Assembly (NCBI GenBank): GCA_022578605.1
Contig: MU394116.1
Location: forward strand, 1-64,000
Source: Camillea tinctor
Lineage: Eukaryota; Ascomycota; Sordariomycetes; Xylariales; Xylariaceae
Length of the DNA stretch: 64,000 bases
Reading direction: 5' to 3'
The notes beneath the pieces are model-generated. The model had not been told where the DNA came from. It did no database searches and saw only the letters and a list, made by a program, of their open reading frames with translations. Both the position numbers and the translations under genes were made by a program. This document shows positions 1 to 11,488 of this stretch, in pieces; the first letter of the stretch is position 1, and each line of letters starts with the position of its first letter.

Positions 1-3000
1 TAAATTAAAAAAAATAAAAAGCGTTATAAAAAAGTATTTAATAAAACTTAAAAAAAAGCTATATATAAAAATTTAAAGCTTTTTTAAAATATTTAATAAT
101 TATAGTTTTAAAAATAAATAAAAATAAAAAATAATAAATTAATAAAAATAACAATTTAATTTAACAAAAAGTTATTAATTATTAATATTTTAATAATATT
201 ATTAAAAAAAATAAATACTTTTTATTATTAATTAAATTAATAAAAAAATAAATTAATAAAGCTTACATTTTTACTATATTAAACTTTAAAAATAATTACT
301 ATATAATTTACATAATTAAAAAACATAAATTTTACATAGCTTTTTACATTATATATAAATATTATAAATATAAAATTATACTTTTTAAACTTATTAATAT
401 TTTAACTATATTTTAATATATAATTATAATAATTTTTTAAAAATACTTAAATAAATTTATTTTTATATACTTAAATAATATTTTTATTTATTTAAAAAAC
501 GAAAAAAAACATAAAAAATACGTGTTATTAATATTAAAAAAACTTAAAAAAGCTAACTTATTAATATATTTAATTAAAAGCAAATAGTATAAATAAAAAT
601 TAAATTATTTAAGCTTTAATATTAAACATAAAAAAATATAAATTTAAAAAAAAAAAATAATATCAGTTAAAAAATAGCTAAAATTAAAGTTTATAATAAA
701 CGTTTATACTTTTTATAAGTTTTATAATTACGTTAAAACGTTAATGTTAAACTTTAAAAAAATTGTTAAACTTTTAATAAAGCTAATATTATTTAAAATA
801 AAAATAAAAAATTTTATATTTAATAAAAAAGCTAAATAAACATTTTAAAAACTAAAAAAACAAATATTTAATAATTTAATTTATAAATTACTTAACGAAA
901 ATAAAAAAAAGCAAATTAAACTTAATATATTTAATATTATATATAAAGCAATATTAAAATAATTAAAAAAAAAATAAAAAATAGCACTTTATTATGTTTA
1001 TATTTTAAGCTTTTTATAATATAAAATTAAATTATAAAATATATAATAAAAAATTATTAGCAATAATTTAAGCTTTAAAAAAATAAAAACTATAGCTTAA
1101 TAAAATTAAAAAACTTTTTAATATATTTTTTAACTATAAAAACTTTATTTATTTTATTAATAAATAAAAAATATTAATTAAGTATAAAAAATAAATAAAC
1201 TTTTTTTACAATTTAACTTTAAAATTTATTATATTAAAAAAAAATATTTAAGTTAATATTTTTAATAAAAAAAAAGATTATAATTTTAAAGTTAAATAAA
1301 AAAACATTTAAATATTTAAAAATAATAATAATAGTACAATAATATTAGCTAAAGTTTTTTTAAACTAAAAAAGCATAATTAATAAGTTTTAAGCTTATTA
1401 TAATAAATAAGAAATAAATAAACTTAAAATAAAAAAAAACGAAAAAAAAATATTAAGGTATTAAAAAAAAATATATGTTTTTAAAAAGTTATAGCAATAA
1501 TTTGTAAAAAAAATGCATTGCTATTTATTGCATAAACATTAAAAAATAGCTTAAACGTATAAAAAAATTATAAATAAATATAACTTTTTTAAAAGTAAAT
1601 AAATAATAAAATAAGTAGTAAAAAATTGCAATAAATGTAATAAAGTTAAAGCAATAAAATATAAACTTTATAAATTATTATAGCTAACTTAAATCTTTAA
1701 TACTATATAGTAAATAATAGTTTAAAACTTTATTGTTAAATTATTAAAGTTAAAAAATTTAATAATTAAAATTAAATATAATAATATATAAGTTATTGTT
1801 AATAAATTAATAAAATACGCTTATTTTATAACTTTTAATAAAGTTATTACGGTAAAATAACTAATATTTACATTTTTAAAAAAATATATTAATAAATATA
1901 AGTTATTAAAAAGAATTATTTTCGATAAAAATAAATTATTTACTTTAAAATTTTAAATAACTTTAATAAAAAAGTTAAAAATAAAGTAAAAAATGTTAAT
2001 AGCGTATTACTTTTAATTTAATAAATAAATAAAACGCTTTAATTAATTTTTAAAATAATATTTACGTATATATATTAACTATTAATAAAATAATTAAGTA
2101 AAATTTTTACTTATAATATAATTAGCATATAACATATTAATAAACGAAAATATAAGCATAATATTATATAAAGTAATATATAAATTTAATATAATTATAT
2201 AAAAACTAGCGTTAATAAAAAATAAAGCGCTATAAATTAATTATATTACATTAAAAACAAAAATAATTAGTATAAAAATATAAATAATATAAAATTAATT
2301 TAAAAAAAAACTTATATTTTTATAATAAAAAATGGCTTATTATTATAATTAAAAAAAAATTAAAAAATTAATTTTTTAAAAAGAAAATAAAGTATATTTA
2401 TTACGATAACAATAAAATGCAATTATAAAAACGCTATAAATTTATACGATAAAACTTAGCAAAAAATTAAACTTTAAAAAATTAAGCTTATATAAAATTA
2501 AGAAAGTATTGTTAAGCATTAATTATTAATTAAAATTATTAAAAAAAATTAAAATATATTTAATATTTTATATATTATTTTTAAAATTAATACTTATTAA
2601 TGCTAAAATAAAAAAAAAATTTAGTTTAAAAAAAACAATAATATGTACAATGTTAAAAAAATCTTAAATTTAAAAAAAATAAGAAATTAGCTATAATACT
2701 TAATTAAATAAGAAAATTACTTATTAAAAAATAATTTATAAAAACTAATTAAAAATTTAATAAGCTTAAAATAAAAATTTATTAAGTTTTATTAATAAAA
2801 CTTAAATTATTTAAAACCGCGTTATTTTAAAAAATAAACTAATTTAGCTAAGCAATATTAAAAAAAAAAAAATGCTTTAATAGCAAAATTATTTTAAAGC
2901 GCTTTTATAACTTTATACTTACGTTTTAACTTTTTTAACTTTTTTAATTTATTTATATTTTTTAAATTAAATGCAATTAACTTTAAACTTTTTTTTTTTA

Positions 3001-3780
3001 TTAAATTGCGTTAATAATGCAAATAAAATAAACAATTTAAAGCTTTTAACATTTTAGCTTTAATTTATTAAACGTAAAAAGCTGCTTTTTAAGCTTTATT
3101 ACGTAAACAATTTAACTTTTATTGTTTTTTAAAATAATTATTTTTTATTTAAAGCTTATTAGTAAAAAGCTTATTTTTATATCGTTTTAAACAATTTAAA
3201 GTATTTAAAGAAATATTTTTACATACGCGCGCTTAACGCATATATTTATTATATTTATATAAACAAACTAATTTAAACATAACATATTTTAAATTATTGT
3301 TTAAATAAAAACTATAAAGCATATTGTTTAAATATTTAATTTTTTTAATTTGTTTAATTAATTTTTTTAATTATTTTATTTTTGTTAAAGTAATTTTAAA
3401 AAACATAATAAAAAAGTATAAAATAAGAAAAATTAATCTTTAAAATAAAGATTTAAAAAAAAAAAAATAGTGTTACAACTTATTATTTTAAAGTAAAGTT
3501 GCTAAAAACAAAATAATTATTATTTTAATATATAGTTAGCATTAACTATTTTTAGTATAAAAATGTAACCGTTGCTAACGTAATTAGCGTAACTAACGTT
3601 TTTTAAAGTTATACATTACGTTTTTACGCCAATTACGCAAAAAAGTATATATAAATTAGCTGTAATTTTTTTATAGTTACTCGTTTTTTAGCTATTAATT
3701 TAAGGCTTTATTTACTTTTTAAAATTATAGCAAAGGTTTTGTAAATCTCTTTAACGAGCATAATGTAAAATATTAAACTA
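1..3780 (+). mobile_element. RIP-like degraded Ty3/gypsy retrotransposon in an AT-rich block
   Basis: The block is almost pure A/T, with no intact reading frame, and ends rather sharply near 3780. Three pol ghosts can still be read on the plus strand. At 465-497 the codons give IYLNNIFIYLK, which is the reverse transcriptase YxDD box with both Asp changed to Asn. At 1027-1068 they give LNYKIYNKKLLAII, the gypsy RNase H block with D to N and E to K changes. At 1624-1653 they give NCNKCNKVKA, the Cys-Cys half of the integrase zinc finger. The spacing (about 186 and 199 codons) suits Ty3/gypsy pol, and the last two blocks share a frame. All changes are G-to-A or C-to-T, as expected from repeat-induced mutation. 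Gag and the 5' part lie outside the window. I could not place an LTR in 2500-3780. Confidence 0.82.
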
Positions 3781-5919
3781 ACCTTGCTTTATTGTCTTAT
3801 AAAGTTAAGACCAGCACGTGACCTACCTGTCTTAAGGAGGGCTCGTTACAGAGGATTCATAATGGGACTCATCCAGTCAACCCCTTAAGGGTCTTTCCAG
3901 TCCCGAGGCTAATCCGACGGCGCTCATTTCGACGATTGCCTCTAAACATACACCGTTTCTTGAATAATTAACCTTGATTCTACGTTTATGCGACAATAGA
4001 AAATCGGTGCAGCATGAGTTACGTTAGTATTCGCAAGTCTTCCTACACACATAATCAACGACATCTTTTCAAGCAGAACTTTCAGCAGCTCGTACTACCT
4101 ATTGGTTCTCCCATGCGCGCTGTTCCCATCAGCCCTATGAACCTATTTTAGGTTCTACTAAACAGGAAATTGTTCCGTCGCCTATCTTTCAATATCTATT
4201 ACATACCAGGTCAATATGAAGTCGTGAAAATAGTCATATATTTTATTAAATGGATCTTTATTTTTATGGTTTTAGTTTCCTACTTTAAATAATTATGCCT
4301 TTTATGCTAGTTTTCATTTATTTGTTTCTACTACTAAATTCCTTTCACTTTGCCCCTATAATACTAAGATCTATAACAGTAACAATGTCTTCACTAGGTA
4401 CAATTAGCGTGTATGGGGAATGGAGGACACATATCGACCGCATCATGGGATGGGACAGATCTGGATGTTGGTGACACCCTTCAAAAATTGGGTTTACACC
4501 AATAATTCGAATGCTCTCATGTCTCTCTTTCGGTCAGGAGCGAATTTTCCTTAACCCATATTTGCCTCAGAAGTACTTCATATGTATCTTTGAGCCAAAT
4601 CTAGCCACCATGTGCCCTCCTTTGCTGATACAACTTCACCGATACTGGATGAATGGAATGCAAAATCATAGGCGGAAGGTAATAAAGCTGGACAATGTAG
4701 CGGAGAATAGGAAACCACTGCTTCAACGAGCAAAATAACGAAACCGAATCGTAACATCGATTGATAGAAGATTAAGTGGCTCCTACGATATATAAATAAT
4801 GTCACGGGGCAACGCCCCTGGTCCGTGCACATAGGACCAGCACGCATTCATGTAGCTAGCATTCGTCAACAACATACAATATACACCCTTGCAAATAATA
4901 TGTGATAAATGTGTATAGCATGCCATATAAATAGACAAATAGTGTCACTTCACCTATATGATTCTTATTTATGATATTAACATAGAGGTATTATTAAGTA
5001 TGGAAAGTGCGGGCTTTCTTTTAGGTAATAATGTGCAAAGAGTACATCATCAGTTCCAATATCGTGTGGAAGTTTAGTACCTAATGGGTAAGGTAATGTG
5101 GCGTACATACTATACAGGGGCTACATAATTACAATTAGCGTTTGCTTTTGCCACAGGGAATTTGCGTTGACTTCATATATGGTTGGGATTATAGTGTATA
5201 GTATTCCATGTGTAACATTCGTCATTGACCATGTTTTCTATAAAGAACCTCGGATTTCTTTGCTAGATTGTCTTATAACCCGGTAACACTTAATAAACTA
5301 ATTTAATCATACTCGGGAAATGACAGTTTTCTTTGAAAAAACTCATGCAATATAATCCAGCCTCCGTTCAAATAACACGGCCTCGTTCTAATGACTGTAT
5401 CGCGAATATTTTCAATTCCTGTCTCCCGCACGGCAATATGAGTGACACTTCTCTTTCCCTCTCCGTGGATGAAACATCAGTGTATAGCTTTACGCAGATA
5501 GTGTAAAAGCCCTGTGTCAAGTCAGCTTACTCCCGTTATCACAAGTTTCAGCTTCGTTAAAGTACACAACGCTATTACCAGCCATGACAAATCGTGGGAT
5601 AAGCTTAATTGAGCTAGATCTGTCCTCTTAAACTAATATCAGACTTATACGAATAGTATAAATCACATTATACATATTGAGGTTGACCGTATGTAGTCAT
5701 TTCACGAATCTCGTGGTTGTATCGCAGAACACATTAAGTCATCGGCGGGGTGCCTTGAAAGATGCAGCTGATAGGTTTGATTTAACTATACTATATTTCA
5801 AAGAGTGTGATCGAGGCCCCGACATAAAAGCATAAACCATAAAACAGTGAAATTCCGCTCATTCATATATCATCCAGTCCATCTAGGTCGGTGTTGCGAT
5901 AAGGCCCACATCGGCTGGC
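3781..5919. other. gene-free spacer next to the AT-rich block
   Basis: Base composition returns to normal abruptly after 3800. Only short random reading frames are present, and I recognise no protein, tRNA or repeat. It is probably decayed intergenic DNA bordering the retrotransposon block. Confidence 0.5.
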
Positions 5920-6263
5920 TTAAAGCAAACTAATGCAGTTCAGAGCTTGGATATTGATCAAGGAACCCTACGAGATACATGTTAATGATTTCCATCTGTA
6001 AATTATTTGAAACTAGATTCACTACTTACAGCGGCAGCGGAAGTATCGCAGCAGTATGCTTGGCCAGAACACTGATTGCCAATCAATTGTACGAGACAGT
6101 TGAGTTCGAGGAGCCCGGAGCAGCAAACTTGCGCTTGAGTGTTACTGCAAGAGGAGGCAGGAGCGGGAGTTGTAGTGCCAGTGCGAGCTTCCATCTCAAC
6201 AGGAGAGGCAACCGTCATGGTGGCAACTAGGGCGAAAATGGCGGTGATGGCTGTGTACTTCAT
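5920..6263 (-). CDS. class I-type hydrophobin, small secreted protein (2 exons)
   Basis: Exons are 6263-6030 and 5967-5920, giving 93 aa. The intron runs from a GTAAGT donor to a CGTAG acceptor with ATTAAC as branch site. Residues 1-20 (MKYTAITAIFALVATMTVAS) form a signal peptide. The mature part has all eight hydrophobin cysteines in the order C-X7-CC-X7-C-X8-C-X5-CC-X16-C. The eighth Cys and the ending NCISLL come only from the 48-base second exon, which supports this splice. Hydrophobins self-assemble into amphipathic films on spores and hyphae. The short C3-C4 loop is that of small ascomycete class I-like forms. The ATG at 6263 was chosen because the upstream one (6302) would precede the signal peptide with 13 extra residues. 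The gene is isolated between the AT block and a gene desert. Confidence 0.85.
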
Positions 6264-9200
6264 CTTGAATGAATGAATGAATGCTGAGAAAATGAAAGTC
6301 AAGTTGAAGAGGATGGGTCTCGATATTGAGGATTAGAAGTGATGTAGTGAGGTTAAGATGTTGTGGATAATGTACTTGGGAGGAGGTTGTTTATATATCC
6401 GTCAATAGACCACTCCTCCTTCATCAGAGACTCGATGCAATGGTCTTTTGTCATGCACAATGAATCATTAAGGGCGCGTGCTCGATCTTCCGGAACCAAG
6501 TGCCCAGGAGAAGCCATCGTGAAAATAGAATGTCAGATCCCGAATGCCACTCATCTAGAATCGAGGAGCTAGAGGCTTGTAGGTAAATTCCAAAGCTTTA
6601 GCTTCATTTCGTAGATGGCTTCAAAGCTCAGCCACTATCACGATGCAGACCTCAGGCAGAGATCTGAATGACATTATTGCACGGAGCCCCCGGGCCATAA
6701 ACGCAACAAGAGTGGTATGTATAATAGATGTTCCTCTTGGCCGTGTCGTGAGTTGTATTTTCCCATACCATTGACGAGCAGCCGCCATTGGCGGAACCCC
6801 TGGTAGCCACCATGTATACCCTAGATAAATGATGCAGAATTTTAGGTATGTGCGCATGTACTTATCTCCAATAGAAGCTTTGGATAATCCATAATCACGA
6901 TCACAGAGAAATATTTACATCAAAAATATATTAATTGACCGACTAAGTACGTGTTGTAAACTTACATGCATAACAAACCAGAATGATAACCACAGTGATG
7001 TTAGACCCATCGCTAAATAGGCATTGACCAACACCAGCAGAATAATGCCCTGTAATACTGTTTGCAAACTGAATAAAGCTACAATGTACCGTAGCTATAA
7101 AAGAACATGATTTTTTTCAACAGCTACATATTTAGGCATATTTAGCTTTATTTATTATCCCTTACTACATTATGGGAGTGGACTTCCGTTTAAGAAGTAC
7201 ACTACTGTTACAACAGGTGTTGAGCAACCTATTGTACCATGAGACCAAAAGTTTCTCACAATGACTGAGCGGTCATTGTGGCTCAATTCTGTACTATATA
7301 GTTACCTCCATCTAGGACGTAACAACTACTTGCTAAATTCTCGATATGGATCCTCAGTCACTCATCACCTGCAAATAATGTCTTCAGTACATACTGATTT
7401 TTACTGCCAGATACACAGCTGTTATGAGTAGTTCATTCTAGTGCCTTGTCTCACAGTGCTTTTCTTAAGCAGGTTATAATATTTCTCTGAAAAGAAAGCT
7501 GCATATCTCACACCTTATGTATTAGAGTCTCGTGATAAGGCGTGAAGAACAGCCAAAGAATAATTTTAGAACATGGCTTATAGTTTTAATTATCAACAAG
7601 GCATTGATCGTCATACTAATAGGCTCAGCTCAGTCCTGTCGAAAGCATACTTCAGCAAACCCCTAAATCGCCTACTTGCCTACACCATGTAACCCTGCGG
7701 GATAGGATGCATGTGTTGTGTGTATTAGGCTAGGCCTTAAAAAGCATCGTGGGGGTTGCGGCTGGTCTAGGCTCTGGGTCCAGTCCAGGTTCCAGGCTAC
7801 GGGAAATGTCCTATATGAGTTAAGCTTAACAAGGGATAGTGACGATAATTAAGGTGTAGTTCCCCTGCTTGCCTAGAAATAGCAAAAATAAATACCCAGC
7901 TCACTTCTAGGACCTCTACGATATCATTGGACGGGATATTCCGAACCATATTGTAACCCTTCGTTTGAGGGGATTGGCTTTTTTGTTTGTTTTCTTCTCT
8001 CTCAAGTTATGTTGCAATTCCATCATATCATGTTCCAACACAGGCCCGTTTAATACCTCACCCATGGTCAAATCATCGAAAAGCCACTTGGCTCTTCTAC
8101 TCACGTTGTAGCAGTGGAGTTCCTGCTAGCGTCGTAAGTGAGCCTACTTATGTCTTATATTCTGGCCTTGTTTAGCGTGGCCTGGCTATCAAAAAACATC
8201 AGTTGATCTGACTTCTTGTCCACAATATCGTGTGAGGCATAGGTGCTAGAATCATATCTAGTAGCAATGTTATAGTATAGATCGAGCTAGGGTACAAGGG
8301 CTTAGGTTCTATGTTCCGTGCAGGTACATGAATAGACTTTTTGGTAACGTACCAATAATTCTCGCTCACATTAGGGCAACAATATTTTTACCCCCTACTC
8401 TGAAGCGGGCCTCGTGACAACAACTTCAATCATGGTACAAAGCTCTAAAACTTTCGCATTCCACCTAAATTTAAATAGAGATGGAAGTAGGTAGGCTAGT
8501 AGTTGAAATGTGTGTGTGTCCGTTTAGGTTGATAAACGACACTGTGACGTCAAGGACAATAAGATTGCTGCACCAAACAAACAACTCCTCTAACATCTTA
8601 GCCGCTATGTAGCCCGCATGGGACGTAACTTGAATGGCTACAGCATTAATATTGACGTATATAGTGCGTGGCACCGGAGCTGTTGTTCCATTTATTATAT
8701 CGTGGCGTCTGCAGCTGATACTTCTGCTCCCAAGTCTCCCCCCTTTCCCTTTTCTAGTTATATTTAGGTTTATACATGTAGTAACTAAGTGTATGATACC
8801 TTGAGGTGCTGACATGACAATGGGCTGACTGCCTATCTCGATGGCTATGGACGGCTGCTAAATGTGACCTCCACATACAGCCTTGAGAATATATATCTTA
8901 CGAGCTTTATGCAACCGTCATACGATTGGCACTTGTGGAAGAAATAAACACCAGCACCATACGATATACTACACGCCATGAGACTAATAAGAAGGTAATG
9001 ACCTCAGTGTACCGATGTAAGTTAATAGCAATACCTCATACCTAATATACACACTTCATGCAATGCCATGTATGGGGATGTACTTAACCAGGAGTAGCTG
9101 TGTACAAAAAGCCAGATGATGTGGCAGAGGGCCTTTGGTCGCATGTACGTCTCCTTTTCAGTCATATACATAAGAGCTTGGCTCGTGGTATTAAGTAGTC

Positions 9201-10525
9201 TCTAATCTGGGCAGAACAAGGTTATATCTCTTTGGATCACTGTAATATAAAGGTTTAAAAATTCACCCTATAAGAAAAAAGTGATATAATAAGAGAACTC
9301 AGAGACATAAGCATATTTAACATCGTAAGTACTATTTACACAACGATTACTACGCTTAACACTAGTATGAAACGTATATCGTACTAGCTGCGTTGTTTAG
9401 TCAGGTTGATGCAATACAGCATGGTAATAATTATACCAATATCATAGTATTTACTATAAGCCAGACTTTACAGTAGCCATGCCTAAACTGTAGCGTCAAA
9501 TTAGCCTCTGAGATTTAATATATATTTGCCGAGCGCTCTCATCACCGATCTTCTTGGTGGCGTGTTACACAATCTGCTTTGCTTACACACCTATCTACTC
9601 GCTTACCTAGTACTCAAACCTGTGGATTCTTAATATTGATATAGCTAGTTCTGTACGTTTCCCACGCCACGAAAGGTAAGGTAAAGTTTATACACGTTAT
9701 TGCGTAATCGTAATACGTGAAACATCGTACCGTTCTAAAACGTTGATTCTCCCCCTGGATACTGTACCGGTCTCTACGTGGATCCACGGATGTACGATGA
9801 ACTATAATTTAAATCAATGACACAAAAGCTACAGTCAACTAGTTATAAATTATAAATCAGTATTGCTAAAATGATCATTATTTAATTTAAATATTGACCT
9901 CCTTGTCCGAAGGATCATAGGTACACCGCTGGTTGTATTATTCTTTTACTCATAAAGTTATTAAATCGAGGAAACTTAAATCATGAAATGGTAACGAGCT
10001 CTATATTCTGAATTTGAAACCGGTGGCCTCAAGTATCTGACAAGTATTGGTCCAGTGAAAGCTAGTTGGAAGAGAAAGGTAGCACAGGAATAGCAAAGTT
10101 TATAGTACGGAGTAGAATTCAGTAAAATAGCTTGACATTAATAAGTCTAAATTGATACAAAAGCATGGGCTAACAAGTCTATTAAGTATGTGATATTGTG
10201 ATGTGATAGGTTCTTAGCCACTTCTGCATCAAACCTCCCAAGGCTGAGGAGTCAGAGGAGAAATAAAATTGCAGGCTACCTGGGTAGGTATGTACTGCCC
10301 ATCACCGTCCACTCCCAATATAAATAATCCCAACATAAGAAAGAAGGAAATGTGTACCTACCATTCTATCTCTCTACCAGGCGCCACACTGAGAAAATGA
10401 TATTAACCTAACCTAGGGAATAGCTAGCGCATATCGATTTATTAACAGTAACTAGTAGCCTTTGGGTGTACAAAAGCCACACCCTGATACATAGTATCCT
10501 GCAGAGAGACAATCAACTTGGTCGT
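6264..10525. other. gene desert between hydrophobin and assembly gap
   Basis: Over 4 kb shows no reading frame I can support; the longest (114 codons at 8471-8815, minus) has no recognisable family and starts inside repetitive-looking DNA. Composition is somewhat AT-rich. No tRNA or TIR-bounded element was seen. The last 96 bases (about 10430-10525) reappear in noisy form beyond the gap. Confidence 0.45.
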
Positions 10526-10613
<88 letters not shown>

Positions 10614-10751
10614 CTNNNNNNNNNNTCAAGCCCATTTTTTTTTTTTAACAGTTACAATTTCCCCTTGGGTTGAAAAAACCCACACCCTGTTTAAATGTTT
10701 CCTGCACATTCAAAAACAAATTGGTGGTCCCCCCCCCCCCCCCCCCCCCCC
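10526..10751. other. assembly gap with poly-G, noisy duplicate and poly-C
   Basis: An uninterrupted run of 88 G (10526-10613) precedes ten N (10616-10625). The bases after the gap (10626-10728) are a corrupted copy of 10430-10525: the same order of words (ttaacagt, cacaccctg, cctgca, caa..ttggt) with many changes that lengthen homopolymers. The copy then ends in about 23 C (to 10751), where the first copy has G. This looks like a sequencing and assembly artefact, not genome structure. Confidence 0.85.
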
Positions 10752-10756
10752 ATTCT

Positions 10757-11488
10757 CTATAGTCTGACACCAAGCCCTCGAATCCTTTTTTGTTCTTCTT
10801 CTCGTCCTTGCTCTGCCACCAGACGGACCTTCATTCGCTGCTTTTCCGCTTGGGCCATCTGTGTTTGGTAGCTTTCAGGCGCTAGGACCTCTGAGCCTTT
10901 ACCAAGCCCGGATGCAACGACTTGTTCAGCCGGCGCAAGTCTCTCATTGCCCTGCGCTGCCTGACGCATCCTCTCGTCTTGTTCCATCCGAGCCATTATT
11001 AACCGTTTCTTATTTTGTTGTTCCAAGAGCATCAACTGCATTTGATAGTCTTGCAGCTGCTGGCAAATTATCCGCTGGTTATTATTGCGGAGTGGGCCAT
11101 TGTTCTGCGCAACCAACGGGAATGCGTGTCGGGCTCTCATCAGTCGTTTCTTGTTTTGTTGCTCTAGTAGCATCAATTGCATTTGGTAATCATTAACTGT
11201 ATAGTTCGTGTTGGGATTCAGGACCATTGCGGGTTCTTGTTTTGCGCTATTGGAATTCAACAAAGGCGCATCTTCTAGCAATGGTTCTGGTAGAGACTCT
11301 TCTATGACGTGAAGGGTATTGTCGGCATGTATCGGACAGTTTTCATCGTGTTCTTGGGCAGATGGGGGTGATGACCCATCAACCAGCCTGACATTCACCG
11401 ACCTCGATTCTAGTATATCCAACGATTCTTCCCCTGTCCCCATCACACTTTGCTGATCGTGCATTGGATTTCCGTCATAGTTGTCCAT
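10757..11488 (-). CDS. hypothetical protein with repeated DYQMQLMLLEQQNKKRL motif
   Basis: Single exon, 243 aa, ATG at 11488, TAG at 10757-10759. The N-terminal 90 residues are acidic and Ser/Pro-rich. Two exact copies of DYQMQLMLLEQQNKKRL lie near residues 100-116 and 147-163, and a degenerate third (SYQTQMAQAEKQRMKVRLV) near 206-224. From memory this motif occurs in many filamentous-fungal hypothetical proteins as a short charged helix; I know of no assigned function. The C-terminal third is rich in Lys, Arg, Glu and Gln and probably helical. No membrane segment or signal peptide is seen. The stop codon is only six bases from the poly-C edge of the assembly gap, so the 3' end and UTR should be treated with care. 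Confidence 0.65.
   Translation of the reverse strand: MDNYDGNPMHDQQSVMGTGEESLDILESRSVNVRLVDGSSPPSAQEHDENCPIHADNTLHVIEESLPEPLLEDAPLLNSNSAKQEPAMVLNPNTNYTVNDYQMQLMLLEQQNKKRLMRARHAFPLVAQNNGPLRNNNQRIICQQLQDYQMQLMLLEQQNKKRLIMARMEQDERMRQAAQGNERLAPAEQVVASGLGKGSEVLAPESYQTQMAQAEKQRMKVRLVAEQGREEEQKRIRGLGVRL

Noticed and set aside
8471..8815. 114-codon frame in the gene desert
   Set aside because: No homology, no codon bias, isolated in low-complexity spacer.
10466..10648. Glycine-rich reading frame across the G run
   Set aside because: It is translated homopolymer and N bases from an assembly artefact.
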